Below, piece after piece: positions 1-10,268 of a DNA stretch of 49,935 nucleotides. Position 1 is the first letter of the stretch. Each line of letters begins with the position of its first letter. The notes below the pieces were generated by a model. It did not search any database and was not told the origin of the DNA. It saw nothing but the letters and a program-made list of their open reading frames with translations. This DNA comes from Guillardia theta CCMP2712. Lineage: Eukaryota; Cryptophyceae; Pyrenomonadales; Geminigeraceae. The position numbers were made by a program, and so were the translations under genes. Where the stretch lies: contig NW_005434619.1 of NCBI RefSeq assembly GCF_000315625.1, positions 19,170-69,104 of the forward strand. Direction: 5' to 3'.

Positions 1-342
1 TTCCTCCTCTCCCCCCTCACATTCTCCTCTTCCCCCTCAACCTCCTTCCTCCTCTCTACCTCGCGCTCTTGCTCTCCCTCGTCACCCACATCCCTTCTTG
101 GCTTTCGTTGTCTTGCCCTCCTTCCTGTCGATTGCGCACTTGCTGCTCTTGTTTGCTGTCACTCAGCGGTTTCTCAGCGGTCAACTCCTCCTTCTCGCGC
201 CTGCTCTTTGCCTCCTTCGTGACTTCCGACGAGCAAGTGCATTCCTCCCTGCAGGTGAAGGAGAAGGCACGAAAGAAAGATGGGGAGAGGGAGGAGGAGG
301 AGGGAGGACGAAGGGGGCGAAGAATCAGGGAGGGAGGAGGGA

Positions 343-452
343 GGAGTGAGTGAGTGAGTGAGTGAGTGAGGGAGGGAGGGAGGGAGGGAGGGAGGGTGGG
401 TGGGTGGGTGGGTGGAGGAGGGAGGGAGGGAGGGTGGAGGAGGGAGGGAGGG
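343..452. repeat. GAGT / GGGA / GGGT tetranucleotide microsatellites
   Basis: Consecutive blocks of GAGT (about 343-370), GGGA (about 370-394) and GGGT (about 394-412) units, followed by imperfect GGGA. Each block differs from the next by one base of the unit, as expected for slippage combined with point mutation. Confidence 0.9.
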
Positions 453-924
453 TATGAAGGGGCAATGTCTTTTCGCTTCATAGGATCAGAGTCAAGTACC
501 TCTGAGATCGTCGGGTCGTCATGACTCCATCGTCTACAACAGCACACATCACTGCTCGCCTCCTTCCCCTCACGCCAGCATCACGTCACAGAGGCTGAGA
601 TCAGCCCTCCTCCTCGCAACCGCATCACCTTGATCAGATCAGGCGAGCATGCCAATGAGCAGAGCAGAGACTCACTGGACGTTGTGCTAGCGGCATCTTC
701 GATTCCTGAGTTTCAAACCTCAGATCCCTGGGATCGGGTAGCACGGAGTACCAGAATTGCCGATGTTGCCTGCTGTGCATGCAAGAGCAGCACGAGGCAG
801 CAGAGAAGAAGCTGCGCCATGCAGGACAAGCAGATGCTCTTGGCCTTCATCCGCTGGAAACCTTCCCTAGAGATTTCAACGCAAGTTTCAGCTCTACTGT
901 TCATCCATTTCTCCGTTCTGCTGA

Positions 925-1570
<646 letters not shown>

Positions 1571-2068
1571 TGAAACAGCTTTTATAAGTCTGGAGAGCGA
1601 GTTATTTGGTTGCTGCTGCAGCGAAGGACAGGGCAAGAGGAGCGAGGAGCGACAACAAGGAGAGGGGAAGAGAAGAGGAAGAAGGAGAGGGAGAGAGGAA
1701 TAGGAAGAGGAAGAGGAAGAGGAGAAAGGAGAGGGAGAGGGCAAGGAGAGGATAGTGCAGGGGACGGCGAAAGGTTAACAAGTTCAGGAGTCGTCACAGC
1801 TCCTGCATGGTTTTGTGGGCTTGTTCGCCAGGACCGTTAGAGCGCGGGGGCAAATTGAAGGAGGAGGACGAACGAAAAGGGTTCAATTGCGCTTGAGGTT
1901 GGGAGGAAGAAGGAGAATCAAAGCAGAAAGTTGAAACATCTTGTTAAATCAGTGCTTGCATTGAGATCGAAGTGGTAGTCTTGTCGCGGTAGGGGCATGC
2001 GGGCCGGCTGGAAGGATCTCCCGTCCTTGTGAGGGCTTGTTTGCGAGAGCTAGATCAACGTCGACATC

Positions 2069-4222
2069 ATGAGCAGCGATGAGACCACGAGCGAGCAGCC
2101 CGCGCGGCCCATCATCACTGAGAAGTACAAGCTACTGGGCAAACTCGGGCAGGGGAACTACGGGCACGTGTACCTGGCGCAGGACCTGGAGACGAACGAG
2201 AAGGTGGCAGCCAAGGTTCTCTTCAAGAAGCCTTACTGGAGCGCGACCGAGTTCCAGACGCGGGTGGCAAAGGAGGTGACGGCCCTGCAGCAGGTGCATC
2301 ACAGGAACATCATCAAGCTGTTGAATCACTTCCGAGATGAGAACGACGAGCGGTACTGGGTCATCATGAAGCTCGCCACGGGAGGAGAGCTCATGGACAG
2401 GATCCTGCACAGGTTCGAGAACGGGAAGGGATACACGGAGGCGGAAGTGAGCAGGATCATCAGCGATGTCCTGTCTGCCCTGAAGCACATGCACGACCGG
2501 CGGATCGTCCATTGCGATCTCAAGCCGGAAAACATCCTCTTCGAAACGCCAGACGAGGACAGCAACCTCTGCATCGTCGACTTGGGCTTCGCTTCCCTCT
2601 GCGAGGACGGGGAGTTCCTTTCCAAGTTCCAGGGCACGCTGGACTACATGGCGCCGGAGCTGCTGGGACGAGGGCAGAGACGGTACAACGCCAAGGCCGA
2701 CGTGTGGAGTGTGGGATGCTTGCTGTACGTGCTCCTGTCGGGAGCTCTTCCCTTCCGCAGGCGATGGTCGGACTGCGACGCGAGGACAGCTGACATCCGA
2801 GTGCGGGACCTGATCCTCAAGGGGCAGGTAGACACTGAGAGCGGGCCCTGGCAGTCAGTCGCTCCTGCAGCGAAGCAGCTCGTGATCTTGATGCTCTCTA
2901 AGGACCCTGAGCGCCGCCCGAGCGCTGCCGAGTGCCTCGAGAACGAGTGGCTGAGGGGAGGAGCGCCGGCCAACGACCTGTCAGACCGAGTCCTGCAGGA
3001 GCTGAGAAGGTTCAACAGCAGCCGAGGGTGCGACAGTTACTCGTCGCACACCATCAGTGGGATCGTGACGCACAACGCGTCTCCCTCCGCCCTCGCAGCG
3101 ATCTCTGCCCAGCACTCCGCCAACTCAGTTTCGCATGCCAACATCCTCGCGCGAGAGGGAGGGATCCAGCCCCTAGTCTCGCTGGGGTACAGTAAGGATG
3201 AGACGGAGAGGAACAGCGCGGCACAGGGGCTGGCGAACCTTGCCATGAAGACCGAGTACCAGCAGAGCATCGTGGATGGAGGAGGAATCCGCCTCCTCTG
3301 CTTCCTTGCGCTGGCCGATGGCTCTCCTGCACAGAAGTTCTCAGCTGCATTGGCATTCAACAACCTTGTCAGCAACTCCGTCCTCCGTCTCCCCATCGCT
3401 CTCGAGCATGAGAGGTACGATGCTCACGAGGGGGGCAGAGAGCCAGCTCAGGTGATCCCCGTCCTTGCCAAACTGGCCACGGACGCCATGGGGAAGGATG
3501 GGGAGAAGAGAACGCTCCTACAGGCGGTCTCAGCTCTCAGCCAGCTGGCAAGGGAGGCGTCTCTGCACGACAAGATCCAGGAGGCAGGAGCCCTCCCCCT
3601 CATCATGTACTCAGCTGACCCTCAGCTGCGCTGCCCCCTGTCGTTCCGCAAGACGGCGCAGAGCGCCATCGAGTTTGTCCTCACCGTCGCTGTCCCCGAT
3701 GGGACGCAGGCGGTGGAGCGGAGGCTCCGAGCGCTGCAGTCGAGGGCGGAGCTGAACGACGCTCTTGCGCGCGACCACCAGAGGAAGCAGATGCTGCTCA
3801 TGCAGAAGAGCTGCCGGGATGCGACTGCCTCGGACAAGCTTGCTCCCTTGGGGATGGGGGAGACGACGGGGAAGAGACCGTGCGAGGCCCTCAGCTGGGA
3901 CAGCGACGGCTATCACCAGGAGCCGTCACGCGCCATGAGCATGGATAGCCCGTCGAGCTCTCCGGGGCTGCACCCGTCACAGGCGGCATGGAACCACTAC
4001 CCCGCTGGGTTCTGGGAGGAGGCTTCAGGGATCGAGCAGGACGAGAGACAAGCCAAGGTCGCTGCTGACTGGGCCGCCGCATGCATGCGAGCGCTGGAGC
4101 AGCTCGAGAAGAGCCCTCACCTCAAGGCGGCACTAGCGCAGATCGGCATCGCCACATTGATCCCTACCCAGGTCGCGCTGTCGCCTGACTCCGCTCAGAG
4201 CTCAAGGAGTTCAAGCACGTAG
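2069..4222 (+). CDS. CAMK-like Ser/Thr protein kinase with C-terminal armadillo-like repeats
   Basis: A single uninterrupted exon encodes 717 aa. The kinase domain spans about residues 20-296: glycine loop GQGNYGHV (28-35), catalytic Lys49 in AAKVL, catalytic loop HCDLKPEN (148-155), metal-binding motif at 171-173, APE at 195-197, and DVWSVG in the F helix. The catalytic-loop and APE style is closest to the CAMK/CDPK group. The metal-binding motif reads DLG rather than DFG. After a short linker, residues about 345-530 show helical repeats of armadillo type, for example IVDGGGIRLLCFLAL and AAQGLANLA. No EF-hands or calmodulin site were recognised, so this is not a CDPK. The tail (about 560-717) is low-complexity. 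The ARM part probably binds a partner or substrate (inference). The start is the first ATG of the frame and gives a complete kinase N-lobe. Confidence 0.88.
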   Translation: MSSDETTSEQPARPIITEKYKLLGKLGQGNYGHVYLAQDLETNEKVAAKVLFKKPYWSATEFQTRVAKEVTALQQVHHRNIIKLLNHFRDENDERYWVIMKLATGGELMDRILHRFENGKGYTEAEVSRIISDVLSALKHMHDRRIVHCDLKPENILFETPDEDSNLCIVDLGFASLCEDGEFLSKFQGTLDYMAPELLGRGQRRYNAKADVWSVGCLLYVLLSGALPFRRRWSDCDARTADIRVRDLILKGQVDTESGPWQSVAPAAKQLVILMLSKDPERRPSAAECLENEWLRGGAPANDLSDRVLQELRRFNSSRGCDSYSSHTISGIVTHNASPSALAAISAQHSANSVSHANILAREGGIQPLVSLGYSKDETERNSAAQGLANLAMKTEYQQSIVDGGGIRLLCFLALADGSPAQKFSAALAFNNLVSNSVLRLPIALEHERYDAHEGGREPAQVIPVLAKLATDAMGKDGEKRTLLQAVSALSQLAREASLHDKIQEAGALPLIMYSADPQLRCPLSFRKTAQSAIEFVLTVAVPDGTQAVERRLRALQSRAELNDALARDHQRKQMLLMQKSCRDATASDKLAPLGMGETTGKRPCEALSWDSDGYHQEPSRAMSMDSPSSSPGLHPSQAAWNHYPAGFWEEASGIEQDERQAKVAADWAAACMRALEQLEKSPHLKAALAQIGIATLIPTQVALSPDSAQSSRSSST

Positions 4223-4489
4223 GACAGCGGGCAAAGTAGAGGAAGGGGAGTTGCGGGGAGATGTAGGAAGAAGTTCAGGGTGAAGGGAAGTTGGGAGAAG
4301 GAGCCTGGAGAGCCTCCTCGGAGGAATGAGGTGTGGGGATCTAGTGTGGAGGGAGACTCGAATGTGGAAGGCGGAGGAAAAGTAGGTGATCTTGTGGTAT
4401 GAAGAGAAACAAAAAAGTGAATGACCGATGTCAATCAACTTGGCAAATGGAATCCGCTAATGAATCGAAAAGAATCGCGACTTTGAGAG

Positions 4490-4790
4490 CTGGCCCACTC
4501 AGCCTGACGGTGACCCGTTGAGTCACTGCCTCTCTGTGTGGGCCGGGCCCGCCGGCCGTTCGCCGGGTCACTGAGAGTCCCGGCGGTCCCCGGTCCGTCC
4601 TCGCAGTACACCAAGCGTACGGTTTGTGTCAACATGGAATAGGGTGGGGGTGATCAATAATTTTTCCTGGAGTGGGTAGGGTATAACTTGGACCCTTATG
4701 AAATAGACTTTTTGGTCTCAAGATGGGGGTATTAGTGTCACGGGGTAGTTTAGGAGGGGTAAGGTATATTTTTGAATGGGGGTAGGGTGG
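4490..4790. repeat. GC island followed by GGGTA-rich tract (composite copy A)
   Basis: Positions 4490-4625 are dense in GGCC/CCGG palindromes (core GGGCCCGCCGGCCGT near 4544) mixed with TCACTG words. Positions 4640-4790 then carry GGGTAGGG-like runs on the plus strand. The same pairing of a GGCC-rich island with a G-run tract recurs at 18730-20060 and 39115-40085. Confidence 0.5.
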
Positions 4791-4842
4791 CGAGATGAAA
4801 GATGGAATCTGAAGGGGGAGGAGAAGCAGACTCGGAGAGAGG

Positions 4843-5412
<570 letters not shown>

Positions 5413-5729
5413 AGGAGGAGGGAAGGGAGCGAGGAGAAAGGGAATGGGGAAGAGGGATCATGGGGAAAAGAGAGAGTTCAAAGAGTAGTTAGAGACAGTG
5501 ACGATCATGCAAAGAGGAAGAATTGCAAACTTTTCTTGTACTCTCTTCCAAACTGTCCCATGTATCAAAGATTCTTTTGTTGATGGAGTGAGGGCAAACA
5601 AGGAAGATGGGAAAATATGCTGCGATTCATCCCACAAGACATGACAACAGTGACTTTTGCTGTGCTTTGATAGACACCGCAGGGTCGTTGTTCGGCGTTT
5701 GACAAAGCTCTCAGTTCAAGTTGGAGAAG

Positions 5730-7805
5730 ATGTACAACGACGAGACTCACGTATCTTATGCTAGTTTGCGGAGTGAAGGCACTTCAAGCACAGGTCCCTT
5801 GCCCACACATGAACCGTTCCTGAAGCAGCTCACGTCAGTTTCAGGGAGTTACGAGAAGGAGACAGGAATGTACAACTCGTCCGAAGAGTCGGAGGTGCCC
5901 TCAAGAGCTGACTTGGAGGACGAGGGTGAAATGGATCCGAGGCATGTAGAAGACATTGTGCTGAGGCGTGCGGACAAGTACAAAGTGCCGATAAAGATCC
6001 CTGACGTTGGAATTCTGGGGGACGATGTGCCTGGAGATTCTTTCGATAGGATCGCATCCTCCTCTTCCGCGTGCTCCAACATCTTCCACGCGATCCTGCA
6101 GCGATATCACATCTCGCAGGACTACGTTCGCTTCTGCTTGCAGTCACTCGGTACGTGCGGTCGACGCCTCTGAGTCGTCTCTGACTACTGGTGGGGGAGC
6201 AGCGAGCCGGGACGTGAGGGGACTGACGTCGTTAGAGTACGACATGCAGGTCGAGAGCCTCGCACGTCAGCTCGATGTACGACTTCAGTCCCGTGGCTCC
6301 CTCGGGCTCATCCTCTTGTCCGTCAGGTATCGGACTCCCACGTGCAAGAGCTTGTGAGAATAGGGGACCAGCAGCAAGAAACACTCCTGCTCTTGCAAGA
6401 GGAGGTTCAGAAGAAGGTGATGGAACAAGGAGACCCCCGTGATTACTGATAGCATGCTCACAGGAAGGACACACTCAGTTCCGACTGAAGAACATGGAGG
6501 CCTACCTTGGAAGTCTGCTGGAGGTGAGGGCTGTCACGTCCAGTCCCTCGGCCTCAGAGGTTGTGCAGGAGAAAGATCAAACCATCCGATCTCTCCAAGA
6601 GAAGATGGAAAGCTTGGAAAACGGGTGAGATTGACCCAAACTTTGCGTCCTCGATCTGACCTGACGCCTTTCCCCCTTGACAGCATGGAAGCAAAGGCGG
6701 TAATGGACCATGTCTCTAGATGACTCTTTCTTAATGAACCTTTCGTTGTGCTAGGAGGAAAGAAACGCACCGGACGTCGAGAACGAGTATCAGCAGCACA
6801 TCACGGTATGTAGTCTCCACGTTATAACGTGTGTCTGCTACCACCAAGAGCTGACCGCTCTCGCCCAGGCGCTCGAGCGGGAGCTGAATGAAATCAAGGC
6901 AGGAGCATGATAGGAGGCGCTCCCGTCGTGCTCTGACGCTGTTGTGTCCCCCAGCTGCATGCGAAGGAGATGGAGAAGCAGGGGGTGGACCTTCAGCTCC
7001 AGACGGTCATGGTGAGTCCTCAAGGCTACCCGACATTTGCCATGTGACATGGGAGCAGGTCACCGAGAACGTGCACAAGATGAGTCTAGAGCTTCAGCGA
7101 GAAATCAAGAGGATAATGTTCATCCTGCGCTCCGATCACCTCGAGCAAGACAATGTCGTCGAGCAGTTGCTGGTGAAGGCGGCAGACCAGGCGATCGTCT
7201 CCCATGGCTCCCCCGCGGCAGCTGACGGCCTTCCCTTCAGGTGGGGCTCATACAGTACGTGCTTGACGAGGCTCATGACCGAGCGACCGCGTCCGAGGAG
7301 CATCGAGTTGGAGCTCAGCAGAGTCCCAGAGCCCGAGGCCACACGTCGATGGCTGGAGGGGAGGAGGAGGAGCCTTCCGTTGTCCATGGGGACGAGGAGG
7401 CGGGTCAGCGTTCGAGGTCAGGCAAGCTTCTGCTCCTGATGTGCAAGTGACGTCGCCAAGAAGCTCGGAGCTGGACGACGCGAGCATGAGTGCGTTTGCA
7501 AACTTGCAAGAGAGGTGAGGAGGAGGAGGGATCAACGTCACGGTTGTGACATGTACAACAGGCTAGCGAATGCTGAGGTAGGGTTCTGTCCATCGTGCCA
7601 GCTGGTTGACATTGATAGGCTATCTACGGGAGCTACATCTTCGGGAAGGCTCTCTTGCGGTATCCGGTCAAAGGTGACCACACTACGACAAGCAGTCTCA
7701 TCATCGCTAACTGCCGCCTGTCTAGACATGTCCCCAATATCTCCGCCACCGTCATTCCGCGGTTTCGAACAACAAGAACAGCCGACACAGCAACTGTTCT
7801 GCTAG
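5730..7805 (+). CDS. Multi-exon coiled-coil protein of unknown function
   Basis: Not recognised. Exon 1 (5730-6150) starts MYNDETHVSY and encodes an acidic, Ser-rich N-terminus, then a possibly folded segment (YKVPIKIPDVGIL to QRYHISQDYVRFCLQSL). Many short exons then encode heptad-like sequence, for example SHVQELVRIGDQQQETLLLL, KDQTIRSLQEKMESLE, ALERELNEIK and HKMSLELQREIKRIMFIL. Exons 6236-6276 and 6327-6416 keep frame. One junction near 6898 looks like a GC-AG intron. The stretch 7240-7500 is not resolved. The end is better supported: an exon reading AIYGSYIFGKALLRYPVK joins across 7674-7724 to DMSPISPPPSFRG and a TAG at 7803-7805. I expect about a dozen exons and a structural or cytoskeletal role (inference). 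Next downstream is a convergent gene starting 288 bp away. Confidence 0.6.
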
Positions 7806-8092
7806 CAACCAGCGTAAAGACCAGCGTAACAACGTCAGGAATGCTCACGTCTACATTCCAGCCTCAGAGTTTTGTCATAGAAATCTCTTGTGCTCTGCTC
7901 CAAACCACACAACAAGTTGCAAGTTAGAACCCCGGTCAAAGGGTGCAGAAAGGGACGAATCCTCTTTGCAAAGGAAACGCACTTGGCAGCTGGGGATGAA
8001 TGATTGCAACAGCATTTCGACTCCACCACACAACAAGTTTGTGCGAATGCACTCTAGAATGCTCTTCTACAGTTTCATGACAATGAGTCCGT

Positions 8093-8866
8093 CTAGTGGG
8101 CCGCCGAATTGTCCACGTCGTACTGGTGCAGGTGCTGTTTGACACGAAGCGTCAGGCATGAAACGAGAACATCATCTTCACCAAGGGGTGCTTGGTAGCA
8201 ACCACGTTCCTGGGTGGAAAAAGGGAGCCATTATTGCACAACCCGACCTGTTCCATCTTGTCAGCTTGTCTTCGATTCCATCAATTCGCAACAGGTACCA
8301 CTGCTGTGCTGAAGGCGAACAGAGGACAGGCGATCATTGCCATCCTCACAGAGCCAAACCTCGCTCCAACCACTCCACTTGCAGCGCAGGCACCAATCAC
8401 GTGGTTCAACAGGTCGTCCTTCCCGCGAACCGACTCGCTCGCTGCTGCTGTCGCTGTGTATACTCCTCCGACCGCTGCGACTGTGACGGTGGACGTGACC
8501 ATGTTCGATAACATCTTTGGAGAGATTGCAATCTTGCCCGTGCCGGCCTGCCTCTGTAGAGCCAGACCGTCAAGAATTTCATACATGAAACGCATGAAGG
8601 CAAGAGACAAATGGCGGCTTCACCAATCACTCTTCAGGTACGGCCCCCCCTCCCTCTTCCCCTCCTCTCCCCTCTCCTCACGCCCTCTAATGCTTGATAT
8701 CATCAACAGAGTCAGACGTTTACCTCGCCCAGAATAGCATTGACGGTCCCCACCATCAATCCAATCATCCCCCCGCTAGCGGTAGCCCCACTGATCTTCT
8801 CAAAGTTGCTATGCGGAGTTAGACGGGAATAGACGATGAATCGTGATGATACCTCGGCTCAGTCAT
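8093..8866 (-). CDS. NDUFA11/B14.7-like mitochondrial complex I subunit (Tim17/Tim22 family)
   Basis: Four exons on the minus strand join in frame: 8853-8866, 8724-8808, 8299-8553 and 8093-8209, giving about 156 aa. The model starts MTEPSNFEKISGATASGG, with a Gly-rich first membrane segment (GGMIGLMVGTVNAIL) typical of the Tim17/Tim22/B14.7 superfamily. Exon 3 carries the best match to NDUFA11: VAAVGGVYTATAAASESVRG, a short KDDLLNH stretch, then GACAASGVVGARFGS and a last hydrophobic segment. In the known family this is a membrane-arm accessory subunit of NADH:ubiquinone oxidoreductase in the inner mitochondrial membrane. The length fits (human about 141 aa). The hydrophilic tail after GERGCYQAPLG-like sequence is less certain, and the first intron sits only 14 nt after the ATG. 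Alternative: another small Tim17-family protein. Confidence 0.72.
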
Positions 8867-9118
8867 GGCGTTGGGACGATGTTCCTGCTTTCATGGCAAT
8901 ATCAAGAGCCGAACATTGGAAATGAACAGGAAGAGAAAACAACGAGTTCGCGTAAGAACACAACCGCAATCTCATATCCATGAGAAATCTGGAAATTTTG
9001 AGCAACATGATCTCATTGAATGCCAATCGAGGTTTGGCTACAGTTTTTCTCTACATTACTTCATGAAATACCCTACTGTCTCTCTGCTTCTGCAGGCTCA
9101 TCTCTCCTCTACCACTAA

Positions 9119-9122
9119 CATC

Positions 9123-9157
<35 letters not shown>

Positions 9158-9300
9158 CTCTCCATATTCTTCTTTTCTACCCTCCTCCTCTCCATATTCT
9201 TCTTTTTCTACCCTCCTCCTCTTCATATTCTTCTTTGTCTTTCTATCCTCCTCCTCTTCATATTCTTCTTTGTCTTTCTACCCTCCTCCTCTGCCTTCCC
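9119..9300. repeat. CCT/CTT block with a longer-period duplication
   Basis: After pure CCT/TCC repeats, a unit of about 28-38 bases with CCTCCTCCTCT and CATATTCTTCTTT recurs about four times with small length changes. This is a minisatellite that grew from a microsatellite. Confidence 0.7.
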
Positions 9301-9394
9301 CTTCTTCTTCCCGCATTGTTCCCCTGTTGCTTTCCCCGCTTGCCTCCCCTCTGCCATCTCCGCGACCTCTCCTCCACCCCTCCTCAAGGTGTCC

Positions 9395-9690
9395 AAATGT
9401 ACCCCAAGAATACTACCCCCTACCCCACTTTTTGATTCACATACCCTATCTGTCAGTATCAGATACCCCTCACTATCCATTGAATCTCTATCAGACCTGC
9501 GACTAGTACCCTACCCACCATCTATCCCTTTCACTCACCACCCTACCTTTTTTCAATACACCCCCTTGTCTTCAAAAAACATCACCCCTACCCCGTCAGA
9601 TCGGTTCCTCCCACTCTTCCCCATATGATTACTACTACCCCATCAAAGATCCATCTCATTGGGGGTGATGGTACCCACCCCCCCACACTA
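9395..9690. repeat. C-run tract (TACCCC-rich)
   Basis: Irregularly spaced TACCCC, ACCCC and CCCTACC words on the plus strand with few G runs, matching the style of 1053-1570. It lies 0.6 kb upstream of the channel start codon. Confidence 0.55.
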
Positions 9691-10268
9691 TCACCCCTGC
9701 AAATTATATAGTGCTGTTCTCCGATGACCCGTACATCGTGAGTAGGTCTCAACCCCTGGAGGTTTGGAGGTACTCCTACACAATTTGAGCTCAAAATTTT
9801 GAAATTGAGCTATAAATCTGAAATATTTCATGATTGCAATGAATATAATTTTATATCAGTGCTTATGAGTTATACGCATATTATGTATAATTATGTATAA
9901 ACTGCAGATGCATACCCCTTCGCCTCAATGGCGGCATGCAAGGAGGGGGGGAGGAAGCGGCAGGAGGGGAGCGGGTCATGGCGACGAGGGGAGAGGAGGC
10001 CTAAGTCAAGACATGCAGTATGATTGTTGACATTACTGCGTCTTGACGACGCTTTTCGTACGGTATCAGCATTCCACGGGCGATACAACCCTTGTCGAGT
10101 GGTGCCTTCGGCAGTAGGGGCCAGTCTTTGATATGAAAGTGCCTTTGCCTGAAGACAGAGCGTGAAGAGTGTGAAAGAACTCTCTAGAAGCATTGATAAG
10201 ACAGGTTGAGAGGAGCCTTTACTTACTTGCACTCTGAGGTTCTGCCTTGATACAACAGATCCACCAAG

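Larger units (their letters stand above)
8867..10268. other. Divergent intergenic region with pyrimidine repeats
   Basis: It separates the minus-strand NDUFA11-like gene from the plus-strand channel gene. It holds CCT/CTT-rich tandem blocks (9119-9300), a C-run tract (9395-9690) and an AT-rich patch (9780-9900) of TATAATTATGTATAA-like sequence. The last 370 bases before 10269 have mixed composition and probably include the channel promoter and 5' UTR. I see no gene. Confidence 0.55.

Noticed and set aside
56-547. 163-aa frame on the minus strand rich in Pro, Ser, Leu and His
   Set aside because: Encoded by GAGT/GGGA/GGGT microsatellites; composition is repeat-derived.
8406-8630. 74-aa minus-strand frame in the NDUFA11-like locus starting MIGEAAICLLP
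   Set aside because: It is out of phase with the exon that matches the Tim17/B14.7 family, and its later part is Arg/Gln-rich shadow sequence.
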